This document shows positions 29,868 through 37,218 of a stretch of DNA of 64,000 nt, piece after piece. Origin of the DNA: a virus; IMG/VR virus record IMGVR_UViG_3300010158_000027, positions 217,270-281,269 of that record; one strand, written 5' to 3'. The notes beneath the pieces were generated by a model. It saw nothing but the letters and a program-made list of their open reading frames with translations. It was not told where the DNA came from and made no database searches. Made by a program: the position numbers and the translations under genes. Position 1 is the stretch's first letter. Each line of letters opens with the position of its first letter.

Positions 29868-30330
29868 TTTAAGGATTGGGAATTGGGTAAAAATAAAAGA
29901 AGAGTTTTCAGAAAGAGACATTCCTTTAGAAACATTAGAATTTCAAATTGAAGGGTTTAATGATGGAAGTAACAGATACGAAGAAGGAGCAAAACAAATT
30001 TTATTTTGGAGTATAAAAAATAAAGTTTTTGGGACTACAACTAGTGGGTCTTATGATATAGAATGTGAACCTATTTTATTAACAGAAGAGTGGTTGTTGA
30101 AGTTTGGTTTTAAAAAAGAAAACAATACCACATATTCAATAAGTGACAAATTAAGTTCTAGTGAAGTGGGAAAATGGTATTTTTTTAAAAATGAAAACAA
30201 TTCGTTTACACCACATATAAAAAGAGAAAATAAGTTTAGCTGGATTGGAAAAGAAATTAAATACGTACACCAACTACAAAACCTATACTTTGCTCTTACT
30301 GGAGAAGAACTTTTATTAAAAGAAATATGA
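29854..30330 (+). CDS. Hypothetical protein of a Bacteroidota phage family
   Basis: 158 residues with MKASDLRIGNWVKI at the start, LTEEWLLKFGFKK in the middle and YVHQLQNLYFALTGEEL at the end. This trio is a frequently seen family in Bacteroidota phages and prophages; its function is unknown. Full length. Confidence 0.75.
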   Translation: MKASDLRIGNWVKIKEEFSERDIPLETLEFQIEGFNDGSNRYEEGAKQILFWSIKNKVFGTTTSGSYDIECEPILLTEEWLLKFGFKKENNTTYSISDKLSSSEVGKWYFFKNENNSFTPHIKRENKFSWIGKEIKYVHQLQNLYFALTGEELLLKEI

Positions 30331-30493
30331 ATAAAGAAAGAATTAGGATGGACTGAACAAACGAGGACAGAAGGACATAGGCAATTTGTTTCTTTGGTTA
30401 AACCACAAATGTAGCCTTGTTGCTAACGGTTGAGGGTTTATTTAGTGGCGACTTTACGCACAAAACTTAATTAGAAATACAAAACTTGATAAT
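30331..30493 (+). other. Remnant attC-like site and cassette junction
   Basis: No gene. Contains GTTGCTAACGGTTGAGGG (30420-30438), the left core of an integron-type site like those further downstream, without a complete right arm. Probably a truncated cassette boundary. Confidence 0.4.
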
Positions 30494-30787
30494 ATGAAAA
30501 CTGATAATTTGAAACACGAAACTAAGCCATTGAATAAACCCTTTGTTATGCGAAGTTTTTTTAAGAAACCAAGTAAGATTATAGAGGTGGAAATCCCAAA
30601 AGGTTTTTTCAATTGTGGCGTAAGTGTATGCAACCACTTTTTTGCAGATACAAATAATAGCGTAGATTGGAAAACGCTTAAATTTCCATTACCAAAACCA
30701 TTAGGTAAAAAATGGGAGATATTAAGATATGATATTGTGAATGAAGAAAAAACCATTGTAGAATTAGTTTCTCGTGGGTGGTTCTAA
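30494..30787 (+). CDS. Cassette-borne hypothetical protein, 97 aa
   Basis: 97 residues starting MKTDNLKHETKPLNKPFVMR; no family recognised. It starts shortly after a truncated attC-like site and ends before another short TAACG core, so it looks like an integron-type gene cassette. Confidence 0.58.
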   Translation: MKTDNLKHETKPLNKPFVMRSFFKKPSKIIEVEIPKGFFNCGVSVCNHFFADTNNSVDWKTLKFPLPKPLGKKWEILRYDIVNEEKTIVELVSRGWF

Positions 30788-30854
30788 AATTTCGCATAAC
30801 GATACTCAGATATATGGAGTTTTTTCTTAAATTGAAATAATAAACTTAAATAAT

Positions 30855-31094
30855 ATGAATAAAGATAATAAGAACACAGAAGTTAATGACACAGATAAAA
30901 AATTACATATATCTGATGTTAGAAATAGTATTCAAGAACGGATTAAAGGACATAAAAACAACATCAGTAGTTGTTTAGAGTTAATACAGACTAAAGGTAG
31001 AGAAACTGATGTTGTTATTAACTTATCAGTTAGTATTAGGAACTCAGAAATTAGAATATCTGAACTGGAATTAGTTCTTGAATATTGTTTCTAA
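30855..31094 (+). CDS. Cassette-borne hypothetical protein, 79 aa
   Basis: 79 residues starting MNKDNKNTEVNDTDKKLHIS, charged helical. Its TAA stop lies within the CTAACG core of the attC-like site at 31091, a common arrangement in integron cassettes. Function unknown. Confidence 0.58.
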   Translation: MNKDNKNTEVNDTDKKLHISDVRNSIQERIKGHKNNISSCLELIQTKGRETDVVINLSVSIRNSEIRISELELVLEYCF

Positions 31095-31166
31095 CGTTTT
31101 GCAACTACGCTTAACGGCTATCGGAAGCGAACGTTTCAAGCCGTTGAGTGTAGATGCTGTTAGGTG
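31091..31166 (+). repeat. attC-like site, cassette boundary
   Basis: CTAACG at 31091 and GTTAGGT at 31159-31165; the latter fits the R' consensus GTTRRRY exactly. Between them an imperfect 15-bp inverted repeat (31105-31119 with 31139-31153, 13 pairs) would fold into the attC hairpin. The upstream gene's stop codon is inside the core. No integrase is visible in the window. Confidence 0.65.
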
Positions 31167-31195
31167 CAGTATTTTTAACAAGTAAATTTAAAATT

Positions 31196-31417
31196 ATGAT
31201 AATTGATTACAATAAAATAATAGAAAAGCATTTAGGTGTTAATACTCCTCAATGGATAAAAGACAATGTATATAGTTGCATTAAAGAAATAGAAGAGCAA
31301 AATAAAAAAGAATGCAGTTATATCTCAGATGGAAGGTTTACATCAGGCAATTGTCTTTATTGCGGAAAATCCAAATACACTCACGGTTTATCGGTAGGTT
31401 CGTGCTATTGCAGCTAA
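31196..31417 (+). CDS. Cassette-borne small Cys-rich protein
   Basis: From the ATG at 31196 (the earlier in-frame ATG lies in the attC arm): MIIDYNKIIEKHLGVNTPQW and a C-terminal part with five Cys and one His (NCLYCGKSKYTH, SCYCS) able to bind zinc. The TAA stop is part of the next CTAACG core. 73 residues; function unknown. Confidence 0.6.
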   Translation: MIIDYNKIIEKHLGVNTPQWIKDNVYSCIKEIEEQNKKECSYISDGRFTSGNCLYCGKSKYTHGLSVGSCYCS

Positions 31418-31510
31418 CGATTGGGTGTATGAGAAGGTTTGCTTAGATGAACTTTCAAATTACCACGAATACTCATAGCAAACTTTCTTATACACCTTGT
31501 TACAACCAGT
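31412..31510 (+). repeat. attC-like inverted-repeat element, copy 2
   Basis: Close copy of 4231-4326: the same 19-base arm (31424-31442) and its partner (31478-31496). Left core GCTAACG includes the stop of the 31196 gene; right core GTTACAA is degenerate. It is followed by the same promoter as copy 1. Confidence 0.62.
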
Positions 31511-31531
31511 ACGGTTAATTTAAGATAAAAC

Positions 31532-31562
31532 TTGACTAATTGGAAAATAAGTAGTATATTTG
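31532..31562 (+). promoter_or_regulatory. Bacteroidota-type promoter, copy 2 of module
   Basis: TTG at 31532 and TATATTTG at 31555-31562, 23 bases apart; almost identical over 30 bases to 4351-4381. ATG of the next gene is 5 bases further. Confidence 0.78.
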
Positions 31563-31566
31563 TATT

Positions 31567-31761
31567 ATGGAAGAAGAAAAACACATTATTGAAACTTTAG
31601 CTAATATTGGCGTAGAAAAAGAAACAACGCTTGAAATAATGCACGAACTCTTATTTAATTCAAGTAACTACGCTGATAATCAAGATGCGATTGACACTAT
31701 GTTACAAGAAAAATTGGGGATTGATTTATACATAACATTAACACAATATAAAAAAATATGA
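31567..31761 (+). CDS. Small hypothetical protein, 64 aa
   Basis: 64 residues starting MEEEKHIIETLANIGVEKET, helical. Expressed from the duplicated promoter; overlaps the next start by 4 bases. Function unknown. Confidence 0.55.
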   Translation: MEEEKHIIETLANIGVEKETTLEIMHELLFNSSNYADNQDAIDTMLQEKLGIDLYITLTQYKKI

Positions 31762-32123
31762 AAAACAGATTTTACATAAAAAACTTTGAAGAAGCCGCTT
31801 CATTGAGGAAAAAAGAATTAGACGATGCTTTGGTTGAAAAATACGAAAAACTCTTATTTCTAGAGAATATCCCAACTGAAGATAAATTAGAATTATCTCA
31901 ATTGTATGAAGATTTTACTAAGTTTTTAATAAATGTTGATAATTGTGAAGAAAATTTTCAAACTCTCTTCATTCCGATAACTAAAAAACTATATACTGAG
32001 TTTAAAGAAACTGATTTTATTAAAATATTTGAAATGTATTCAGAGTGGTGTGTTAATTCTAAACTAGAGAATGACGATGAAATATTTAAAGGGTTTATGA
32101 CGTACTATAAATCGAAGCGATAA
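31758..32123 (+). CDS. Helical hypothetical protein, 121 aa
   Basis: 121 residues starting MKNRFYIKNFEEAASLRKKE, all-helical appearance. Coupled to the preceding gene by ATGA overlap. Function unknown. Confidence 0.55.
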   Translation: MKNRFYIKNFEEAASLRKKELDDALVEKYEKLLFLENIPTEDKLELSQLYEDFTKFLINVDNCEENFQTLFIPITKKLYTEFKETDFIKIFEMYSEWCVNSKLENDDEIFKGFMTYYKSKR

Positions 32124-32174
32124 TGTAGTATTGGTTATAACTAGTGGCTATACGAACTTTAAATTGTATAAAAA

Positions 32175-32294
32175 ATGAAAGTTATTGAAAAACAGTTAGA
32201 TAACCATACAATCAAAATTATGATTATTTCTCATAGATTTAATAACTTTCCTAATCTTGACTCAGAAGGATGTTTAATACTTAAAAGAATATGA
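32175..32294 (+). CDS. Micro-protein, 39 aa
   Basis: MKVIEKQLDNHTIKIMIISH and on to LILKRI. Its stop overlaps the ATG of the response regulator (ATGA), suggesting coupling. Function unknown. Confidence 0.42.
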   Translation: MKVIEKQLDNHTIKIMIISHRFNNFPNLDSEGCLILKRI

Positions 32295-32650
32295 AAAATA
32301 AAATGCTTATAGTGGACGATGAGGAGGATATCTTAATATTCTTATCATATCACTTTAATAAAAATGGTTTCGATGTTACAACAGCATTAGATGGAGCCAT
32401 AGGGTTATCTGAATTTGAAAAGAAAAAATTCGATATTGTTATAACGGATATACGTATGCCAAATATGGATGGTATAGAAATGTGTGGTGAGATAAAAAAA
32501 CAAGATGATACAACCCCAATCATATTTTTAACTGCGGTTACAGATGATTATAAAATATTGCACGCAATGCGAACAGGTGCGTCCCAGTTTGTTGATAAAC
32601 CAATCAAACTAGATGAACTAACAGATATCGTTAACGGTTTAATTAATTAA
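32291..32650 (+). CDS. Single-domain response regulator (CheY-like receiver)
   Basis: 119 residues, only a receiver domain: acidic pocket D9-D10-E11, phospho-acceptor D53 in VITDIRMPNMDG, conserved T81 and K103 (FVDKPIKL). All residues needed for phosphorylation are present. There is no output domain and no kinase gene nearby, so it should act through protein contacts, perhaps by intercepting host signalling. Uncommon in phages. Confidence 0.88.
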   Translation: MKNKMLIVDDEEDILIFLSYHFNKNGFDVTTALDGAIGLSEFEKKKFDIVITDIRMPNMDGIEMCGEIKKQDDTTPIIFLTAVTDDYKILHAMRTGASQFVDKPIKLDELTDIVNGLIN

Positions 32651-32651
32651 A

Positions 32652-32975
32652 ATGACAAAAGAGCAAATTTTAAAATACGGAGAAATACAATACCTAAAAG
32701 GTAGATTGGATGAACTAGATAAGGCGTTCCCAGAATTGATGGATGTGTATGGTAGCAGAAAACTTGATCAACGAATCGAGAAGTACATCCAAAAACTAAA
32801 AAACGTGGACGAGATTTCGTATTACCTATATGAGGTTGAATTAAAAACAACAAGAAAGTCTAAGGAACGAAGTAAAAGGGACATCAAGGATCTTTTGGAG
32901 CAAATCATAATTAATGAGAATATAGCTAATGAGGATATCCTTGAGAGAATTAAAAAACAAATCGATACTTACTAG
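32652..32975 (+). CDS. Helical hypothetical protein, 107 aa
   Basis: 107 residues, highly charged and helical, starting MTKEQILKYGEIQYLKGRLD; it starts 2 bases after the response regulator and may be its partner. No family recognised. Confidence 0.58.
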   Translation: MTKEQILKYGEIQYLKGRLDELDKAFPELMDVYGSRKLDQRIEKYIQKLKNVDEISYYLYEVELKTTRKSKERSKRDIKDLLEQIIINENIANEDILERIKKQIDTY

Positions 32976-32992
32976 AAAAGTTAAAGAACTTA

Positions 32993-33025
32993 TTGGTGAT
33001 AATTCAAAATAATTTAGTATATTTG
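32993..33025 (+). promoter_or_regulatory. Bacteroidota-type promoter
   Basis: TATATTTG at 33018-33025 with a TTG at 32993; ATG of the phosphoesterase 5 bases downstream. Confidence 0.68.
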
Positions 33026-33029
33026 TAAC

Positions 33030-33728
33030 ATGAAAACAATTAAGTTAACAATAATTTCTGATACGCATAATAAGCATAAACATCTAACAGGTGATTTACC
33101 TGGCGGATCATTATTGTTGCATTCTGGAGACATATCTTCTATGGGTTACGAACACGAGATTCGTGAGTTCGCAAAATGGTACGATGGTTTGAACTATGAT
33201 AACAAAATATTTATTGCGGGTAACCACGATTGGGGTTTCCAAAACAACGTTGAGAAAGTCAAAGGTATCTTAACAGGATACAAAACTATTGACTACATCC
33301 AAGATGAGTTAATGACTGTCCAAGACGGTGATGGTCCTGAGATTAAAATTTGGGGTTCTCCTTGGCAACCTGAGTTCTACAATTGGGCGTTTAACTTACC
33401 TAAAAACGGTGAAGAGTTGAAAGCAAAATGGGATATGATACCTGAAGGGATTGATATCTTAATTACTCACGGACCGGCTTGGGGAATATTGGATGATGTT
33501 GAAGGTAACCGCAATGTTCACTTGGGTTGTGAATTACTTGCGGAGCGAATCAAACAAATCAAACCTAAAATCCACATCTGTGGTCACATCCATAGTGGAC
33601 ACGGACACTACTTCGATGGACACACCCATTACTTCAATGCGTCTGTATTGAACGAGAGATATCTTTATTCTCATGAGCCATGGAATATTGATTGGAACCC
33701 AATTACTAATGAAATTAAATTTTTATAA
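33030..33728 (+). CDS. Calcineurin-like metallophosphoesterase
   Basis: 232 residues with the full set of metal motifs: SDTHNKH, LLHSGDIS, AGNHDW, LITHGP and HICGHIHSGHGHY. It is close in layout to class III MPPED-type phosphodiesterases. Two-metal hydrolysis of a phosphoester; the substrate (nucleic acid end, cyclic nucleotide or protein) is not evident. Own promoter. A second, unrelated metallophosphoesterase is at 36539. Confidence 0.88.
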   Translation: MKTIKLTIISDTHNKHKHLTGDLPGGSLLLHSGDISSMGYEHEIREFAKWYDGLNYDNKIFIAGNHDWGFQNNVEKVKGILTGYKTIDYIQDELMTVQDGDGPEIKIWGSPWQPEFYNWAFNLPKNGEELKAKWDMIPEGIDILITHGPAWGILDDVEGNRNVHLGCELLAERIKQIKPKIHICGHIHSGHGHYFDGHTHYFNASVLNERYLYSHEPWNIDWNPITNEIKFL

Positions 33729-33755
33729 TGAGTAAGAATTTATAGATAGTGCTGT

Positions 33756-34889
33756 TTAGTCAGTACTATCTTTAAGTGTTTTAGATTGTAAAGGTGGATC
33801 AAGTAAAAACTTATCATTCAACCAATGTCTTAATTCGTTCTCAACAAAAAATTCAGGTACCGGTTCATCGTCTGGTTTTTCACTTGCAATTTCAGAGATG
33901 TATCTTGCGAACTTAACTTTATATCTATCGTTTAACATTGTCATTAAACCATCTGATATGAAAAATACTCTCGAGAATGGATCGGTTAATCCGAGTTCAC
34001 CCTCCGTTAAATTAAATGATTTTAAAACCACTTTACCCCACCACGTTTTGTAGTTATCAGTCTCCTCTAATGTGGGTCTTAATATTTTATTAACAGCTCT
34101 TATTGATGATGCCACAAACCCCGCAATTGCTAGTTGTGGTAAAAACCATGGCAGTAATCTAATGGTAGCTTTAAATCCACCCTCACCTACATGTTTTAAT
34201 AATCTTTTATTGGTTGATGACTCTACTAATGCTTTTAACTGACCAAAAGTGATTTCACCTTGAGCACTACAAAACTTTTCAGAATCACATATGTTTTTTA
34301 TTGCGACTTCCGAAGGATTGATATCCTCGTTAACTGATTTTTTAAATTTACCTTTAAGTTTGCCAAACACACTTTTAAGTGAATAGACGGTTGCTGACAG
34401 AGCGGCTCCCGATAATAGTTTTTCCACATTGTCTGAACTAATATTATTATTTTTAATAATATCATCGATAATTTTCATTGTTGGATTTAAAAGTAATGCG
34501 AACCCTAGAATATCTAGTAACGAATAGGTAACCCCTATTAAGTTTTTTGCCACAGCATTTAAAACATCTTTTACGTTCGTTACAAAATTAATAACACTTT
34601 TAAGTAATGGCATTAAACCTTTCTCTCTAACCTTTTCTAATAACGTAATTCCTTCACTATCTTTTATAATAAGGGCGAATGATGTTATAATTAAAAGGAT
34701 GATGTCTTTTTCATTCATTGAAACTCCAGATCCCGAAAGTAATCTTTCAACAGGACCGATGAATGCACCAATACCTGTTCCGAACGTGAATAAAATACCT
34801 GAATTAATTTTTAAATCATTCAATGTGTCCTTTAAGGTGCTTTCTATTAGTATCCCTTTATATTGTTCTTCTGTGATTACTATCTTCAT
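33756..34889 (-). CDS. Membrane-segment-containing protein with packaging-type N-terminus
   Basis: 377 residues starting MKIVITEEQYKGILIEST, the shared peptide ending IES. The rest has several hydrophobic stretches (about residues 32-50, 62-75, 90-150 and 245-265) divided by charged loops. It could be an internal virion protein that enters the host membrane on DNA delivery; this is inference. Two TATTTATA boxes lie just upstream on the same strand. It is a lone minus-strand gene in a plus-strand region. Confidence 0.68.
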   Translation of the reverse strand: MKIVITEEQYKGILIESTLKDTLNDLKINSGILFTFGTGIGAFIGPVERLLSGSGVSMNEKDIILLIITSFALIIKDSEGITLLEKVREKGLMPLLKSVINFVTNVKDVLNAVAKNLIGVTYSLLDILGFALLLNPTMKIIDDIIKNNNISSDNVEKLLSGAALSATVYSLKSVFGKLKGKFKKSVNEDINPSEVAIKNICDSEKFCSAQGEITFGQLKALVESSTNKRLLKHVGEGGFKATIRLLPWFLPQLAIAGFVASSIRAVNKILRPTLEETDNYKTWWGKVVLKSFNLTEGELGLTDPFSRVFFISDGLMTMLNDRYKVKFARYISEIASEKPDDEPVPEFFVENELRHWLNDKFLLDPPLQSKTLKDSTD

Positions 34890-34893
34890 TAAT

Positions 34894-34913
34894 TATAAAT
34901 ATCAATATAAATA
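34894..34913 (-). promoter_or_regulatory. Double TATTTATA box
   Basis: Two minus-strand TATTTATA copies (34894-34901 and 34906-34913) 4 and 16 bases before the ATG at 34889. Confidence 0.55.
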
Positions 34914-34914
34914 G

Positions 34915-34946
34915 TTTGGTTTTGATAAATAAATCACATACATTTG
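34915..34946 (+). promoter_or_regulatory. Bacteroidota-type promoter
   Basis: TTTG at 34915 and TACATTTG at 34939-34946, 23 bases from TTG to TA; starts the repeat-containing gene at 34952. Confidence 0.7.
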
Positions 34947-34951
34947 TAATT

Positions 34952-35533
34952 ATGGATAAGAAACAAAATTTAGAGAATTTAATATTTGACATTTTTGATA
35001 AAGAAATTGATGGTGCTGACGTTTATCATAATAATGGTAGTGATTGGATAATTTTTACGGAGGAAAAAAAATGGGTTACTGAGTTTACCGAGACAAAAAC
35101 GTTATGGTATAACTACCAACACTTCAATGAGTTATTGGTGTATTTTGGTATGGATGTAAGTGAATCCACCGAGTATATTAAAAAGTGGTACGAAGAAAGA
35201 TTCATATTTAAACCGAAGGTTGAGAATACCATTCAAAATGGGGTGAAGCACACCAGCAAAGATATTAGTTTCAAACGATTTAGAGTTGATCATACCATTC
35301 AAAATGGGGTGAAGTACACCCATTTTAAAACATTTAAAGTTCCTAAATCTGTTGAAGATACCATTCAAAATGGGGTGAAGTCCACCTTCAAATCTTGGAA
35401 CAATAATATTACAAGCGTTGAAAATACCATTCAAAATGGGGTAAAAGATATCAGACGCACCCGACTAAATAATATTACAAGCGTTGAAAATACCATTCAA
35501 AATGGTGTGAAAGATACTATAAATATTATGTAG
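34952..35533 (+). CDS. Protein with 22-residue TIQNGVK repeats
   Basis: 193 residues from the ATG at 34952. The N-terminal 85 residues are an acidic unknown domain (MDKKQNLENLIFDIFDKEID). The C-terminal part is five repeats of exactly 22 codons, each with a conserved TIQNGVK core and 14-15 variable residues. The conserved 23 bases of each unit contain CCATT-CAA-AATGG, a palindrome, so the constraint may be on DNA or RNA as well as protein. Function unknown. Confidence 0.72.
   Translation: MDKKQNLENLIFDIFDKEIDGADVYHNNGSDWIIFTEEKKWVTEFTETKTLWYNYQHFNELLVYFGMDVSESTEYIKKWYEERFIFKPKVENTIQNGVKHTSKDISFKRFRVDHTIQNGVKYTHFKTFKVPKSVEDTIQNGVKSTFKSWNNNITSVENTIQNGVKDIRRTRLNNITSVENTIQNGVKDTINIM
35226..35512 (+). 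repeat. Five direct repeats, 23 bp core, exact 66-bp period
   Basis: Cores start at 35226, 35292, 35358, 35424 and 35490, each exactly 66 bp apart. Core 1-3 read ATACCATTCAAAATGGGGTG plus AAG; cores 4 and 5 each have one or two changes. The 43-bp intervals differ, but intervals 3 and 4 share AATATTACAAGCGTTGAAA, so the array grew by duplication. Repeats are in frame in the 34952 gene. Confidence 0.9.
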
Positions 35534-35538
35534 CGAAT

Positions 35539-35928
35539 ATGGAAAAGACACTAACGATATGCCGTGGAATTCCCGGAGCAGGAAAATCGACATTCGCCAA
35601 AACATTGGGTGGACAACACTACGAAGCTGATCAATATTTTATTGATGAAAAAGGTAACTACCAATTCGACATTACCAAAATTAAAGATGCCCACAAGTGG
35701 TGCCAAGGAATGGTTCAATCTGACATGGTATTGGAATGCCCGAAGATTGTCGTGTCAAACACCTTCACGCAAGAGTGGGAGATAAACCCTTATTTTGAAT
35801 TGGCAAAGGAGTATGGGTATAAAGTGTTTACTATCATTGTTGAGAATAGACATAATGGTAAAAACGCGCATGAAGTTCCAGAAGATAAAATACAAATGAT
35901 GAAAGATAGGTTCGAGGTTAACCTTTAA
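35539..35928 (+). CDS. P-loop kinase, polynucleotide-kinase-like
   Basis: 129 residues. Walker A GIPGAGKST at 10-18 follows MEKTLTICR; YEADQYF and KIKDAHKWCQ follow as in AAA_33/zeta-type and T4 Pnk 5'-kinase domains; VVSNTFTQEWE resembles the next conserved block. It probably phosphorylates nucleic acid 5' ends or a small molecule. No phosphatase domain is fused, but HAD phosphatases and an RNA ligase occur further on. Its 3' end overlaps the converging nuclease gene by 11 bases. Confidence 0.78.
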   Translation: MEKTLTICRGIPGAGKSTFAKTLGGQHYEADQYFIDEKGNYQFDITKIKDAHKWCQGMVQSDMVLECPKIVVSNTFTQEWEINPYFELAKEYGYKVFTIIVENRHNGKNAHEVPEDKIQMMKDRFEVNL

Positions 35929-36511
35929 CTAAAAACTTTTTAAAATCAGTTGTTGATGGTTTTTTATTTTTAAAATAATATATTTCGGTTTTACCTTCAT
36001 ATGTGATTTTTTTATAATACGCATCTGGAACGGTAGCGCCTGAGGTCAAAACTTTAGACGTCTTACTGAACTCACATATTATCTCAACTAAAACTATTTT
36101 ATATTTTAAAGCCAGACTTCGTTCATACTCCTCCAATAATCTCCAAGTGGTTCGATTAAGATCTTGATGTTGTAGTGAACAATTTAAATAGGTAAACGTT
36201 TTTTTCAATATATCTATAGTACAATTAAAATCAGCAGCAGGAGCCATGTGACCCTTGTCCCAGATATTATCATCGTAGTCTTTATTGTCTGAAGTAATGA
36301 TTGAATCACAAATATAAAAATCGAGACCCTTTCTCGATGCTGTACCTGATGGACATTGAACGGAATACTTTACAGATATTGGTTGTTGTAATTTTTCCGA
36401 ATAGATAATTTTAAATATGTCACTTTTAATGACAACACTATCTCTTAAAACTTTTTGAGATAATAATAAAAGGGGAAAAATAAAAAATAAGGATAATAAA
36501 AACTTTTTCAT
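35918..36511 (-). CDS. Secreted DNA/RNA non-specific endonuclease (NUC1, beta-beta-alpha-Me)
   Basis: 197 residues from the ATG at 36511. The N-terminus MKKFLLSLFFIFPLLLLSQ is a Sec signal peptide. The catalytic block DKGHMAPAADF (His88) with TFTYLNCSLQHQDLNRTTW and LLEEYER matches the NucA/endonuclease G family, with the downstream Asn for magnesium. Signal peptide and family suggest action in the periplasm or outside the cell, for example destroying incoming DNA of rival phages or extracellular DNA. The role is inferred. Confidence 0.82.
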   Translation of the reverse strand: MKKFLLSLFFIFPLLLLSQKVLRDSVVIKSDIFKIIYSEKLQQPISVKYSVQCPSGTASRKGLDFYICDSIITSDNKDYDDNIWDKGHMAPAADFNCTIDILKKTFTYLNCSLQHQDLNRTTWRLLEEYERSLALKYKIVLVEIICEFSKTSKVLTSGATVPDAYYKKITYEGKTEIYYFKNKKPSTTDFKKFLVKG

Positions 36512-36538
36512 TCTAATAAATATAACTACATTTGTATT

Positions 36539-37192
36539 ATGAGTTTTAAAAAAATACAAACAACAGGTAGGGTCTGGTTTACTTCAGATACCCATTTTTC
36601 GCACAAAAATATTTGTCGTGGGGTAACGGATTGGCGAACCAAAGATGGTGAAGTACCAATCGATGCGACTAGAGATTTTTTGACGGTTGAAAAAATGAAT
36701 GCAAGATTGGTGGATAACATTAACCATTTTGTTAATCAAAACGATACTCTAATTATGTTGGGTGACGTTTCATTTGGGGGGTTTGAAAACATTGAGATAT
36801 TTTTGGATAGACTAATATGTAAAAATATTCACCTAATACTGGGAAATCATGATCACCACATTGAAAACAATAGAGAGAATATACGAAGTAAATTTTTGAG
36901 TGTGTCTCACTATTTGGAGGTGAGTATAAACGACCGTAAATTTGTTTTGTGTCACTACCCACTCCAAAGTTGGCATGGGATGTCCAAAGGGGTTATCCAC
37001 CTTCATGGGCACATTCATTCAGGATGTAAAAATAAATTTGGTAATGGTAAAAAAATGGATGTCGGTGTAGATGGAAACGGGTTGGATCCGTATAGTATTG
37101 ATGAGATAATTAAAATTATGTCTAAACGTTCGATCGGTTCCGAGATATCAGATGATCACCATTTAGATGGGATGGTTGGGGTTGTGGGATAA
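36539..37192 (+). CDS. Calcineurin-like metallophosphoesterase 2
   Basis: 217 residues: FTSDTHFSHKNI, MLGDVSFGG, LILGNHDHHIE, VLCHYPLQSWHG and HLHGHIHSG form the metal centre. This compact type (like YfcE-related phage enzymes) hydrolyses phosphoesters; substrate unknown. A TACATTTG -7 element ends 4 bases before the ATG. Divergent from the secreted nuclease. Confidence 0.87.
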   Translation: MSFKKIQTTGRVWFTSDTHFSHKNICRGVTDWRTKDGEVPIDATRDFLTVEKMNARLVDNINHFVNQNDTLIMLGDVSFGGFENIEIFLDRLICKNIHLILGNHDHHIENNRENIRSKFLSVSHYLEVSINDRKFVLCHYPLQSWHGMSKGVIHLHGHIHSGCKNKFGNGKKMDVGVDGNGLDPYSIDEIIKIMSKRSIGSEISDDHHLDGMVGVVG

Positions 37193-37207
37193 ATCGCAAC
37201 TCCAATA

Positions 37208-37215
37208 TATTTATA
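37208..37215 (+). promoter_or_regulatory. TATTTATA box before lysozyme
   Basis: TATTTATA ends 3 bases before the ATG at 37219. Confidence 0.55.
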
Positions 37216-37218
37216 GGT

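Noticed and set aside
35226-35512. CRISPR array (23-bp repeats, 43-bp spacers)
   Set aside because: Period, palindromic core and variable intervals look CRISPR-like, but all five units are in frame inside one gene, two intervals share most of their sequence, and no cas gene is near.
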